This document shows positions 24,447 through 34,318 of a stretch of DNA of 40,789 bases, in pieces. A model generated the notes under the pieces. It was given only the letters and a program-made list of their open reading frames with translations. It had not been told where the DNA came from and searched no databases. The translations under genes were made by a program, and so were the position numbers. The first letter of the stretch is position 1. Every line of letters begins with the position of its first letter. This stretch comes from an uncultured Acidimicrobiales bacterium (GTDB lineage: Bacteria; Actinomycetota; Acidimicrobiia; Acidimicrobiales; SZUA-35), in NCBI GenBank assembly GCA_937922785.1, contig CALAJQ010000042.1, positions 1 through 40,789 on the forward strand, in the 5' to 3' direction.

Positions 24447-26255
24447 CTATGACAAGAGGCCGCGCAAGCCAGATGTTCGTGTGATTGGTGTCTCAATGGC
24501 CGCCCGAATAGCTTCAGCAGTGCTAAACAGCGTGAGCCTGGTCTTGGCCCTTGTGGCTGCGGTGTAGAGCAACTCCCTGGTCAGGATCGGTGCCGGCACG
24601 TCGGGCAGGCTGACTACTACGTGGGAAAACTCAGAACCCTGGCTTTTGTGAACCGTCATGGCCCACCAAGTCTCAGGAGCCTCTAACTGCGATGGTGCGA
24701 GCAGTCTTTGTTCAACCCCCTCGATCTGAACTCGCAGACCATCGTCGGTCAACACCACAACACCGACGTCGCCGTTGCTTAGCCGATTCAGATAGTCGTT
24801 CCGGGTGACAATCACGGGCCTGCCCACATACCACTGACCAGTCAGCGGACGCTCAACCAACTCTGCTGTGCGCTGCTCGATGGTCTGCTGCCAGTTGCGG
24901 AGACCCATCGGACCGTGGCGAGTACCACACAAAATCTTGAAGTTGGCGCCAGCGGTAAGAGCTGCGCTGCCTCGACCTTCCAGCGCTGCGGTAACCACGT
25001 CACCAGCGTGCCGGGCGGCAAGTCGTTCCAAAGCGGCGCGCCCCTTGGCATCAGTTGGCGAGATCAGTTCGAGATCATCTTCAGAGCCCAGCAGGCTAAG
25101 CGCGGCGTTCGAATCGCCTTCGGCAATTGCGTCAGCAAGCTTGGCTATGCCCGAGGTCTCTGCGAAACGATGAACCTTGGTCAGCCTTACAACGCTTTCT
25201 CTAAGTCGCTTGCCTTCAACAATGTCTCCCAAAACGGTGCCGGCTTCCACGCTGGCAAGCTGAAAGGGGTCACCGACCAAGACCAAACGACACTGTCGAG
25301 CCGTTGCGGCCAACAGGCGAGCCATCAATGGCATCGAGACCATGGACACCTCGTCGACGATGATTAGGTCATAACGCAACAAGTTCCGTTTGTCGTGGCG
25401 GAACTGAATGCCGTTTTGATAGCCAAGCAAGCGGTGGATCGTTGAAGGCTCAATCTCTCTAATTGCAGCGACAGCGTCGTCGTTGAGCTCCAGATGATCC
25501 ATTTCTCTACTTATGGCTTCGGCCATCCGCGATGCGGCCTTCCCGGTGGGGGCTGCCAAGGCAACACGGAGCTGGGAGCCACCATCGACGCTGACCTGGA
25601 CTTCTGCAGCTAGTGCCCGGGCAATGGTTCGGGTCTTACCTGTTCCAGGTCCGCCGACTAGCACTGTCAAAGCCTGGGTTGCCATCGCCATTGCAGCCCG
25701 CCGTTGCATGTCATCAGTTGCGGTCCCGAACAACCGGTCGACCGCTTCAGGGTGACCTATCGGGGCGCTGGCGATCCCCGCCTGGACTCGGGTGCGCAGC
25801 ACATCTGCAACATTACGTTCGTATGTGAAGTAACGGTCCAGGTAGAGCTTGGTCGAGTCAAGCACCAGGGCCGAGCGAGCCATCTCTGCATCGCCCAAAT
25901 CAAACGTGGATACGTCGCGAATCAATGTCGGCGCCTTGGCTAGCTGCTTTGCCCATTTCTTGGGGTCGGGCCAGGTGAGGTCGGCTAGCGGATCTGCGGT
26001 TCCGCCAAAGTGATCGAGAACCCTGGTGTCAGCCACGACAGTTTCTTCGACTGTGGCTAGATCCACACAAACGTGGCCGTGGCGAGGGGCCCTTACCGCC
26101 AGCGCAGTTGCCAGCTGAATTTGGCGAGCAGCTGCACTGTTGCCGGTGTTAGCTGAGGTGCGCATCAACGTGGCGGTGACGTGCACGTCGGCTTCGGTGA
26201 GTACTCCTGCATCAAAGAACGGCTGGAGCGATTTAACCTCCTCGGGCACAATCAT
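24447..26255 (-). CDS. recD: Exodeoxyribonuclease V alpha subunit (RecD)
   Basis: A 602-residue 5'-3' helicase subunit of RecBCD. Walker A GGPGTGKTRTIARAL is near residue 206. Walker B is IIVDEVSMVSMPLMARLL, and VLVGDPFQLASVEAG is motif III. The C-terminal MTVHKSQGSEFSHVVVSLP and LYTAATRAKTRLTLF are motifs V and VI. Length equals E. coli RecD (about 608). The ATG overlaps the recB stop by 4 bp (ATGA), so translation is coupled. It acts with RecB and RecC at double-strand breaks. Confidence 0.95.
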   Translation of the reverse strand: MIVPEEVKSLQPFFDAGVLTEADVHVTATLMRTSANTGNSAAARQIQLATALAVRAPRHGHVCVDLATVEETVVADTRVLDHFGGTADPLADLTWPDPKKWAKQLAKAPTLIRDVSTFDLGDAEMARSALVLDSTKLYLDRYFTYERNVADVLRTRVQAGIASAPIGHPEAVDRLFGTATDDMQRRAAMAMATQALTVLVGGPGTGKTRTIARALAAEVQVSVDGGSQLRVALAAPTGKAASRMAEAISREMDHLELNDDAVAAIREIEPSTIHRLLGYQNGIQFRHDKRNLLRYDLIIVDEVSMVSMPLMARLLAATARQCRLVLVGDPFQLASVEAGTVLGDIVEGKRLRESVVRLTKVHRFAETSGIAKLADAIAEGDSNAALSLLGSEDDLELISPTDAKGRAALERLAARHAGDVVTAALEGRGSAALTAGANFKILCGTRHGPMGLRNWQQTIEQRTAELVERPLTGQWYVGRPVIVTRNDYLNRLSNGDVGVVVLTDDGLRVQIEGVEQRLLAPSQLEAPETWWAMTVHKSQGSEFSHVVVSLPDVPAPILTRELLYTAATRAKTRLTLFSTAEAIRAAIETPITRTSGLRGLLS

Positions 26256-29200
26256 GGTGAAACATCGCCCACAAATGCGCCGTCGAGTAGATCAGAGAGC
26301 TCAACAATCAATGCCGGCGAAATCGGCCAGGCAAATACACCATGAGGGTGTCCATCGGGCGCTGGGGTCTCGGGGCCCTGCATACCTCGCACAAAGAGGT
26401 AACCCGCTCCTCCAAGATGCCGAGCCGGGTCATAGTCAGCTAGCCGGGAACGTAAGTATCGGTGCAGCGCAACGCTATAAAGCAGTGCTTGCAACGGATA
26501 GTGATGATGGGCCATTGCGTCGGCGAGCCGGTCGGGATGGTAGTCGCTACTCATCAGTGGCATTCCGGGTTCGGAAAGCGAGTTGGTCTTGTAGTCCACC
26601 ACGAAATAGCGCTCTGAGCCGGGCTCGCCGAGTCGGACAATCAAGTCGATCGCGCCTGTCAGATGGCCTTGGAGTCCGACGTCGAATGCTCCACCAGCAA
26701 TTTCGCGAGCCCAGGACTCCAATTGGTCACCTGGGTTCAGATGGCGAAGAATTAGCTCGCCTAGGTGACGACCGCTGGCCAGTCCGGAGTTACTCAATGA
26801 GAAGTCAAAGATCATCTCGTCTAGGCGGTCGGCGTGAGAGATGTCGGCCAGCGAAATGCCGTCAAACAGGGGGCCAAGAGGAGTTGTGACGGCTTGGGTA
26901 ATGCCATCGACGATGGTTTGGTCATCCGCCGGCCAGTCATTCCAGACCCCCAGTTCTGCGACAACACGAGCGACTTCGACCTCAAGGGGCACAGCTTGAA
27001 AGTCGATCTCCTCGAACGCTGAGTGCACCATCGTGCCAAAAGCTGCTGAGCCGGGTACCTCACCCCATATGAGATCGGTGACCGGCGGGACAAAGACCTC
27101 GACTGGCGCGTCATCGCCGGAGTACTCATCATTACCGCCGCCGTCGCCACCGGTTACATCTTCGGGGTCAATTGTGGTGTGACCGGTCGAGTGCTCGGCC
27201 GCAAGGGAGCTAATCGAGGTAAAGGACCAGCGGCGAGACGACCGAGGTAGTTCTCTGCCTAGGGATGCAACCGCCAGGTCACCAACCTCAGTTTGAATTG
27301 GCGGGTTCCAGCGATCGGTATGGGCAGAATCGCTGGCGGGAACGCGGGTTAACTCAACCAGGTCAATGACCGGAGCAAGTCGAACGGCCATTTGAGCTTC
27401 AAACTCATCGTTCTTGGGAGGTTTGGCGCCGGGTCCAAAAAACGCTTGGGCAAGCGGCGTCACGTACGACAGTTGATGGCGCCAGATGAGCACTTGGTTT
27501 TTGGCCCGGGTTAGAGCTACGTACGCAAGACGGGTGGCCTCGGCGTGCTGTTCTGTCTTGGCGCGACCTTGACGCTCTTTCTCGTCGCCCCATTTAGCCG
27601 CGTAGGCCACGTCAATGACGCGACGGCCACGTTCTTCGTCGAAATAGACAATCTTGGGAGCACCGGTACCGGGAACCGCCTTGCCTAGCGAGGGACAGCA
27701 AACAATTGGCCACTCCAGGCCTTTGGAGCCGTGAACAGTCATGATCTGAACAGCGGTTGCATCAGTTTCGATGCGTCGTTCGAGACTCTCGCCTGGCTGC
27801 TCTTTCTCACCTTCGGCCAATACATCGAAGCGGTCGAGTAGTCCGTTAATGCTGATCGAGGCACCAGAGTCATCGGTAGTGCTAATGACCTCGATCAAGT
27901 GCTCCAAGTCAGTTAAGTGTCTGTCTCCGTCGGGCATTTGCAGGACCCTGGCGGCAACACCCGATTGTGCCCACACAAGAGCAGCGAACTCATCCACGCC
28001 CCGATTGGCCAGAACTTCGCCCCACCCATGCAACTGCTCGGCAAGACGCAGCTCGTTGATGGGATCTAACGACTCAAGGCTCTTTGCGTCTTCAGCGCCG
28101 AACCAACCCAAAGCCACAGCACGAACACGACGATCTGATGAAGGCCGCGCCACTCCGGCCAACAAACGTCTTAGCTGACCTGCTGCTGGCGAGAGGAAGA
28201 CAGAACCTACCTTGGACATCACTGCTGGAATCCCGTGATTGGCCAACGCCTGCTGTATGCCGGGGGTCTCGCTGTGGCTTCGAACAAGCACGGCAATGTC
28301 GCCAGGAGTGACGGCTCGGTGCTCCTGACCGTCGGGGATTTTGGCATCTTCCAAGAGGTCTCTAACTCGGCTGGCCAAGTCCGTAGCGATTGAGGAGCGG
28401 GCCTCACCGGCCAAGGGCGGCTTGGACGGATTTCTGCCATCAACGCTGCGAATCACGACCGCTGGTCGAGGCTGGCCGGACCCGTCAGTGATTCGAGTTT
28501 CAAGGTGGGGTTCTGCGGCACGGACAGGAACATAGCGAATGTCACCCTCACCGAAGGACGAATCTCGAAGTAGAACATTCATGACCTGAAGCAACACCTC
28601 GTCGCTTCGCCAGTTCTGGTTGAGACTAGAGCTGGCTACGCCGTCTCCTGATGTAGCCTCAACATAAGTGTGCACGTCTGCGCCGCGAAACGCATAGATG
28701 GCTTGCTTAGGATCGCCGACTAACACAAGAGTGCTGTCGGCAAAGAGAGTGTCAAAGATCTGCCACTGCACAGGGTCGGTGTCCTGAAACTCATCGATGA
28801 GAGCAACTGGAAAACGGTCAGACATAGATGCTGATACTCGGGCAGAAACTTGATCTGGTGACCCAGAGGACGCAGCCGAGTTAGGCGAAATTGCATCACG
28901 CAGCTGGGTCAAGATGTCGTCATAGGCCATAACACTGGCCGAACGCCGAGCCTGCTTCACGTGGGCAACAATCTCGGTTACAACCTCGACCCACTCATCC
29001 GCCAGGGGCACGCCGGTTTCGCCGTCAGGGATAATGGCGATGTCAGGAAGGCCGAGGACGGCTGCGACCATCGGAACCAAGCCATTGAGCTTGATTTCCA
29101 CCGAACCACCCAGCGCTCGGCGGGCCAAGACATCAGAACACGCCGCCTGAATCAGTTCGTCGGAGCTTTCAACTAAGGAGGCATCCGGGTCGGCGGGGGC

Positions 29201-29596
29201 GGCCAGACCTAGGGACCCCAGCGCCTGTTGAGCGAACCCATGAATAGTCGTGATGGTTGCCGCATCAAAGTCGGTCAGTGCAGCTTCGATACGCCGGTGT
29301 CGTTGGACCCTGTCTTCAGATTGGAGCCATCGAAGTAGCTCATCGCTTGAATCTGCAGCTTCTGGCTTGAGCGCGGCCTCGGCCTCAACAAGACGCTGAC
29401 GAATTCGATCCTTCAGTTCGGCGGCGGCAGAACGGGTGAATGTAACTATGAGAATCTCACCAATCGAAATGTCAGCCTCGGCAACGTAACGAGTTGCCAG
29501 CGCCGCAAGCGTAAAGGTCTTGCCGGTGCCTGCGCTTGCCTCAATGTTGGTCACACCGCTTGGTAGCGGGCCAAGGATCTCGAACGCTTCAGCCAT
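26252..29596 (-). CDS. recB: Exodeoxyribonuclease V beta subunit (RecB)
   Basis: A 1114-residue UvrD-like helicase plus nuclease. Walker A ASAGTGKT is at residues 20-27. IDEFQDTDPVQWQIFD is motif II, VLVGDPKQAIYAFRGAD motif III, and MTVHGSKGLEWPIV motif V. The C-terminal nuclease has GAIDLIVRL and YFVVDYKTNSL, with the Asp/Lys pair that binds Mg. The start is ATG 29596, whose first base is the last base of the recC stop (TAATG); a longer frame exists but would run 66 bp into recC. Length fits the family (E. coli 1180). Confidence 0.95.
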   Translation of the reverse strand: MAEAFEILGPLPSGVTNIEASAGTGKTFTLAALATRYVAEADISIGEILIVTFTRSAAAELKDRIRQRLVEAEAALKPEAADSSDELLRWLQSEDRVQRHRRIEAALTDFDAATITTIHGFAQQALGSLGLAAPADPDASLVESSDELIQAACSDVLARRALGGSVEIKLNGLVPMVAAVLGLPDIAIIPDGETGVPLADEWVEVVTEIVAHVKQARRSASVMAYDDILTQLRDAISPNSAASSGSPDQVSARVSASMSDRFPVALIDEFQDTDPVQWQIFDTLFADSTLVLVGDPKQAIYAFRGADVHTYVEATSGDGVASSSLNQNWRSDEVLLQVMNVLLRDSSFGEGDIRYVPVRAAEPHLETRITDGSGQPRPAVVIRSVDGRNPSKPPLAGEARSSIATDLASRVRDLLEDAKIPDGQEHRAVTPGDIAVLVRSHSETPGIQQALANHGIPAVMSKVGSVFLSPAAGQLRRLLAGVARPSSDRRVRAVALGWFGAEDAKSLESLDPINELRLAEQLHGWGEVLANRGVDEFAALVWAQSGVAARVLQMPDGDRHLTDLEHLIEVISTTDDSGASISINGLLDRFDVLAEGEKEQPGESLERRIETDATAVQIMTVHGSKGLEWPIVCCPSLGKAVPGTGAPKIVYFDEERGRRVIDVAYAAKWGDEKERQGRAKTEQHAEATRLAYVALTRAKNQVLIWRHQLSYVTPLAQAFFGPGAKPPKNDEFEAQMAVRLAPVIDLVELTRVPASDSAHTDRWNPPIQTEVGDLAVASLGRELPRSSRRWSFTSISSLAAEHSTGHTTIDPEDVTGGDGGGNDEYSGDDAPVEVFVPPVTDLIWGEVPGSAAFGTMVHSAFEEIDFQAVPLEVEVARVVAELGVWNDWPADDQTIVDGITQAVTTPLGPLFDGISLADISHADRLDEMIFDFSLSNSGLASGRHLGELILRHLNPGDQLESWAREIAGGAFDVGLQGHLTGAIDLIVRLGEPGSERYFVVDYKTNSLSEPGMPLMSSDYHPDRLADAMAHHHYPLQALLYSVALHRYLRSRLADYDPARHLGGAGYLFVRGMQGPETPAPDGHPHGVFAWPISPALIVELSDLLDGAFVGDVSP

Positions 29597-32500
29597 TAGT
29601 CGCCAATTCCGGAGTTGTTCAGAACCGCGACTGGAACCGTCGTGATTCTCTGTGCATCCCACAAGACGTTTGCGAAACGGCGGGCTCGATCTTCGCCAAC
29701 ACCGAATGGTTCATCGCCCCGCAATGGCATTGACAACAAAGACACAGCATCGACGTGGCCATAGACCTCGAAGTCATAGGCCCCCGAACGTTCGGAAAAG
29801 TTGCTTGTTTCCCAGATGCCCGTGATGGATTTTCTCTCTGAGATTAGGTACGAGGTCTTTGCGAAGAGCGGTAGCGGTTCACATAGCCCTCTCTTGTATA
29901 GATCGATCGCAACAGCCAGACCAGCCTTCGCATGAGTCTGACGTTCGGACGGGTCTGAGCCCTTGACGGCGAAGGTCGTTTCCTCCACCTTGCCTTTGTC
30001 CCGAGCCACCCCTAGGGCTTTCCAGTCGCGCACGGGATCTGTGGCCGCCATGGCCATAAGACTGAGCCAAAGATCCATCTTGTGTCTGCCGTCGGGAGCG
30101 GAGTATGTGACGCTTAGCGGCCCCGGGTACGGTCCGTCTGACCAACTCTTTACCTGGCCGCCCAGCCGCACGCCATCAACGAAAGCGTTGATCTCGAACG
30201 GCTCGGCCTGCAGCTGAACACCTCTGCTCTTCATCGAGGCGAACATCGATGCCACCAACTGCTCGAGGTCCTCAACCGCAGCGTCGCCAAGAGTGCCTGG
30301 GGGCAGCGCTCCTCTGGCCATCTGTATTCTGATGTATCGCTTGGCGTTGGCCTTGGAAAGACCGGCTTGGATTAGGTCAGTGCCCAACTGCCATCGTTCG
30401 AGATTGTCCAGTTCAACGGGAAGGTGGTCCGGCTTAGAATCGTTTGCTCCAGACAACACAACGTTCAAGCGGTGGTTGAAGAAGTAGCGCACCGGGCCGC
30501 GCATAAAGGCCTGCAACTCTTCCAAGTTGAGTGAGTCAACAGTAAGAGGCGGGAGTGGCTCGGCTAGGAAATCCTGTCGTTCAGAAAAACGGGATCGTCT
30601 AGCCTGAGACGCTTCTAGACCACGCGGATCAAAGCTGAAGGGGCGGCCCGAGTTTGGAAGTGAAATGCCCGAGTCGGCCTCGAAGTTCTTGGAGTCATTG
30701 GCCTGGCGGGGGTGAACCGTTTCAAGTCTCATTGCTTGATGGTCCGGGCTTAGCGTTGCCCGTGCTGTTTCCAGCAACTCGATCACCGGCACCGCAGGAG
30801 GCACTGGCGCGTTCAGCTTGAGGTCTCGTCCGGTTCTGGTAACCACGAAGTGTTGGCTTGCCGACATCAGTGTTTCCAACATTGCTTGACGGCTCTCACC
30901 TCTGGGGTCAGGGTCACCGACTCGGGCCGCCGATGCGACCAAATCATCACCAAAGACCGCTGTTGAACCGAACACGCTTTGGTCTGCCCCCAACAGACAC
31001 ACAACTTTGTGGGGCAACCACCGCATGGGTTGTAGCGACGTGACGGTTATGCCGCCTTCAAAGAAGCCAGTCCGGGCCGCAGGTGGGGTGAGATACTCGG
31101 CCAGGACCCGTCGGAAGTCTCCCAGGGTCAACAGAGAAGAGGCCGCCCTGGTGGCCTCGGCAGCCACGGCCTCGTCACGCCCGATGTTGTCCAACACCTT
31201 TGAAAGGCGTTGTTGTTGCCATTGCTCGCTCCAGGGAACCTCGCTGATCTGGCCCATCACCTCTGCGGTCAATGTGCACCATTGTGAGACCGTTCGGCTT
31301 TTTGATGCCGCCCCACTTAGCCGGCCAAGCACGCTAAGAAGCTCCGCAAGCCGACCGAGAACAGCAACCGAAGATCCTTCGACGCCAAGTGGCGGAACAT
31401 CGTCTGGGCCCAGAGCGGGCTCATCGTCATGCACCGCAACTCCCATCAGCAGTTGGTCAAGACCGGCCCGCCAGGAGTTGGCTGCAAAGTCTGCAGGCAT
31501 ACCCCATCGCTCTCGATGCTTGCCGTCCAGACCCCAACGGATGTTGGCGCCGTCCACCCAGCGAGCAATTTCTGCAAGCTCCTCGTCGGAGAATCCGAAC
31601 TTCTCACGGACCGGCGACAAGGCACAAAAGTCGAGTACTTCGCTAGCACCGAATCGGCCCGAGATGAGTTCGAACACAAGTGCTGTTGTATTCAACAGTG
31701 GGTAGCTCGAGCGCAAGGATCGATCGGTTATTCGGTACCTAAGGCTCGGCGGCTTGACGGGGTCCGGTTGTGTCAGCGAGTCCATGGAGGCCGGCGTACC
31801 AAACACCGCCGAGATCAACGGAGCAAAGCTGACGAGGTCAGGCACTACCACAACAACATCGTCTTCAGAAATGGAAGAATCGTCTTTCATAAGCCCGAGA
31901 ATCACTTCACGAAGGACTTCAACCTGGCGGCTTGCCCCATGGCAGGAATGAACCTGCACAGAGTTATCTTTCTGTGACGGGACAAAGGTGCCCGATGGGG
32001 CTGAGTTGATGACAATGTCAGCCTGCATTCTGGCCAACAGCGACGCTGGCGCAGCCGATTCGAAATGGAGTCGTTCAACCGGGGCGATGCCTTCGTGCTG
32101 CACCGCATGAGCTATCTGAACTTGCGCCTCCCGAGTGGGTCTGCCCCATGAACGCAATAGAGGGTTGACGATCGCATCGCTGGATTGGTCATCGGCTCGG
32201 GTTCCGCCCACCAGAGGATTCGACGCCACCCGGGCAGCAATCGAGTCGGCGGCGGCCACTGACGGGTCGCATAGATATAGCCCAACTTCACGATGGACTC
32301 CCACAGCATTCAACAGTTCCAAGAATTGTGGCCCGCCCGGCAACGTAGACACGCCGAAGATGGCAATTCGAGACGGCAAAGTGATCACGCTCGGATCCTC
32401 CCGCAGCTCAGCGAGCCGCCCGCCAAGCTTCTCGGGAGGACTCGGCTGGCCGATACGGTCTCGAACAAGACGCCAAAGCACTGGCTGCCAACGGAGGTGG

Positions 32501-32985
32501 GCTGGGACCTCTCCCCCGCTTCCATCGCTCCATTTACCGTTGACCCAGTCGGTCAACATTCGGGGCCGATGGTATGAATAGCGATCGAACAGGTCTGCAA
32601 TCCGTCGCGCCCTGGAAAACCAGCTGGCTCCCGGCGGCAACTGTTGCACGGCTGTCAGCTCCGGGTCGTCTGAGGAGGTAAGAACGCTGAGGACGCTCCA
32701 GACCAGGTGTTCTAGATTCCATGGATCGGGGTCGGCAGAACTTCGCAACACCTGACTTCTGAGCGAACCTGGAAAAGCGAAGTCGATATTGGCTGCTATT
32801 CCGTCGGTTCCAAGCGGACCGGTGCCAAGTTTCTTGCTTAATTCAAGCTTAAGCCAGCGTTCCATGCCAGAGCTAGGGACCGCAATCCACTCTGGAGTCA
32901 TGGCGTCGTTTGTAGGCTGTTTCAGCACGTCAGCCAGCTGATCAGCGAGGGGCTGGATGTGTGTGGAAGAGAATACCCGCAGCAT
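29596..32985 (-). CDS. recC: Exodeoxyribonuclease V gamma subunit (RecC)
   Basis: A 1129-residue RecC with the family N-terminus LRVFSSTHIQPLADQLADVL. Inside are WIAVPSSGMERWLKLELSKKLG, the SCHGASRQVEVLREVILGLM block (a degenerate helicase motif), and a C-terminal inactive nuclease fold. It recognises the regulatory sequence and splits the strands. ATG 32985 is chosen over a TTG three codons earlier. A TAAGTT box lies 7 nt upstream of the ATG, so it may start a leaderless mRNA. Gene order C-B-D with overlaps matches the mycobacterial arrangement. It leads the long minus-strand operon. Confidence 0.94.
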   Translation of the reverse strand: MLRVFSSTHIQPLADQLADVLKQPTNDAMTPEWIAVPSSGMERWLKLELSKKLGTGPLGTDGIAANIDFAFPGSLRSQVLRSSADPDPWNLEHLVWSVLSVLTSSDDPELTAVQQLPPGASWFSRARRIADLFDRYSYHRPRMLTDWVNGKWSDGSGGEVPAHLRWQPVLWRLVRDRIGQPSPPEKLGGRLAELREDPSVITLPSRIAIFGVSTLPGGPQFLELLNAVGVHREVGLYLCDPSVAAADSIAARVASNPLVGGTRADDQSSDAIVNPLLRSWGRPTREAQVQIAHAVQHEGIAPVERLHFESAAPASLLARMQADIVINSAPSGTFVPSQKDNSVQVHSCHGASRQVEVLREVILGLMKDDSSISEDDVVVVVPDLVSFAPLISAVFGTPASMDSLTQPDPVKPPSLRYRITDRSLRSSYPLLNTTALVFELISGRFGASEVLDFCALSPVREKFGFSDEELAEIARWVDGANIRWGLDGKHRERWGMPADFAANSWRAGLDQLLMGVAVHDDEPALGPDDVPPLGVEGSSVAVLGRLAELLSVLGRLSGAASKSRTVSQWCTLTAEVMGQISEVPWSEQWQQQRLSKVLDNIGRDEAVAAEATRAASSLLTLGDFRRVLAEYLTPPAARTGFFEGGITVTSLQPMRWLPHKVVCLLGADQSVFGSTAVFGDDLVASAARVGDPDPRGESRQAMLETLMSASQHFVVTRTGRDLKLNAPVPPAVPVIELLETARATLSPDHQAMRLETVHPRQANDSKNFEADSGISLPNSGRPFSFDPRGLEASQARRSRFSERQDFLAEPLPPLTVDSLNLEELQAFMRGPVRYFFNHRLNVVLSGANDSKPDHLPVELDNLERWQLGTDLIQAGLSKANAKRYIRIQMARGALPPGTLGDAAVEDLEQLVASMFASMKSRGVQLQAEPFEINAFVDGVRLGGQVKSWSDGPYPGPLSVTYSAPDGRHKMDLWLSLMAMAATDPVRDWKALGVARDKGKVEETTFAVKGSDPSERQTHAKAGLAVAIDLYKRGLCEPLPLFAKTSYLISERKSITGIWETSNFSERSGAYDFEVYGHVDAVSLLSMPLRGDEPFGVGEDRARRFANVLWDAQRITTVPVAVLNNSGIGD

Positions 32986-33074
32986 TGCTACCAACTTATC
33001 GACCGGCTATGACGGCATGACCCGATAGTGGCCCGAAAGCACGCTTCCGCTGGGAGACAGCGCTAATCATGAGT

Positions 33075-33080
33075 TAGGTT
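33075..33080 (+). promoter_or_regulatory. -10 box TAGGTT, leaderless start of the first paralogue
   Basis: The TANNNT box ends exactly 6 nt before GTG 33087. This spacing decides between the GTG and the in-frame TTG two codons earlier. Confidence 0.55.
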
Positions 33081-33086
33081 TTGGTT

Positions 33087-34295
33087 GTGGGGATCTTGGT
33101 TGACGTCGTAGAACCTGACCGGCCCGATTCGCCTAGCGATTCAGAACCAGAGGGTCTCAAGCACACTTTGAGCTCTGCCCTAGTTGGAGTTGTGGCCATT
33201 GCCGTTCTTGGAGTCTTTGCCCAACTTGTGATTATCGGACCCTCTCAACGTGATCAAGAATTCACCGAGGACTCGCCGTCGACAGCAGTGGATCCAAACA
33301 GTGATGCGTTCGCGCGAGGCGACGAAGCCCCACCGCGACCAGATTCACTTCTGACCACAGAAGCCGGTGAAGAACTCCTAATTGTCCATAGTGACGCCGC
33401 CGAACCCAACTCGACCGCGACCTCGCTGTTTGTGATCAAGCTCCGGACTGGTCACAGGTCTAGGTTGCCGATGCCAGAGCCACTGCTAGACCGTGAGCCG
33501 GTGCCGATCTCTAACGGTGTTGTTGTCATTGGCAGCAGTGGCGCTTGGTTTGGAGACCGGACCGAATCCGGTTTCGCTTGGACTCTGCTTGGCCCGGCAG
33601 ATCATCTGAGGCCCTCCACCCACCATGATCGAGTGTGGCTCAGAACAGACCCGGCCCAGCCTGACTCAACCCAGCGCTTCATCTGGACCGAGGTTGACTT
33701 GGGTGGTCAGGTGACAAGGTCGGTGGTCCGCAATTCAGAACTCGCTCTTCCTAGCCCGGAGCTAACAATCGGAAAGGGAACAGGAATCTTCCGACTGGCC
33801 AACAAGGCTGAATTGATTGACCTGGGCCTCCCTGAAACCGAAACCCATTGGCGGCCAATATCAACAAGAGGAACAGTTGTTGCGGTTGGGCCCAATGACC
33901 TCGTCGCATCAGAGTGTGCAACATTCCTCGAATGCGATCGTGTTTGGTATGACCCAGTTACAGGAAACATCCGTGGCGGCTTGTTTGACGATTTGGCTGA
34001 CGGTATTAGCCCGAGATTTATGGCGCTCCTTTCCCCATTTGGCCGGTTTGCTGCCAGTGAAGTGGACGATTCGCAGGTTGAGCTCTCTTCAGTGGCCACA
34101 GGTGCAGTGATTCAGAACTCGTGCATCTGGGGCCAAGCTATGGCGTGGTCCCAAAGCGAAAAGTTGCTGGCTTGTTCCACAGGCGACGGAATAGAGCTGT
34201 ACGACATGACCACCGGACGATCTCTAGGACTTGCCTCGCCCCAGACCGATCCCTGGGTGTGGGCGGTCTTCGTGGGCCCTAATGGCGATAACTAA
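33087..34295 (+). CDS. Membrane-anchored protein of unknown function, paralogue 1
   Basis: A 402-residue protein with a short acidic cytoplasmic N-terminus, one membrane span (about residues 28-50, SSALVGVVAIAVLGVFAQLVII), a low-complexity acidic linker and a large extracytoplasmic beta-rich part. The outer part repeats short blocks (LFVIKLRTGHRSRLP, VVIGSSGAWFGD, VWYDPVTGNIRGGLFDDL), as in beta-propellers. It has few cysteines (C279, C285, C344, C358 by rough count). It resembles the next gene along its whole length, with WTEVDLGGQV matching WTEIDAAGQV, so the pair arose by tandem duplication. No enzymatic motif is recognised. Confidence 0.7.
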   Translation: MGILVDVVEPDRPDSPSDSEPEGLKHTLSSALVGVVAIAVLGVFAQLVIIGPSQRDQEFTEDSPSTAVDPNSDAFARGDEAPPRPDSLLTTEAGEELLIVHSDAAEPNSTATSLFVIKLRTGHRSRLPMPEPLLDREPVPISNGVVVIGSSGAWFGDRTESGFAWTLLGPADHLRPSTHHDRVWLRTDPAQPDSTQRFIWTEVDLGGQVTRSVVRNSELALPSPELTIGKGTGIFRLANKAELIDLGLPETETHWRPISTRGTVVAVGPNDLVASECATFLECDRVWYDPVTGNIRGGLFDDLADGISPRFMALLSPFGRFAASEVDDSQVELSSVATGAVIQNSCIWGQAMAWSQSEKLLACSTGDGIELYDMTTGRSLGLASPQTDPWVWAVFVGPNGDN

Positions 34296-34306
34296 CCCGA
34301 CTGCGT

Positions 34307-34312
34307 TACGGT
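34307..34312 (+). promoter_or_regulatory. -10 box TACGGT, leaderless start of the second paralogue
   Basis: The TANNNT box ends exactly 6 nt before ATG 34319, inside the 23-bp gap between the two paralogues. The second copy therefore seems to have its own start. Confidence 0.5.
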
Positions 34313-34318
34313 CCAAAC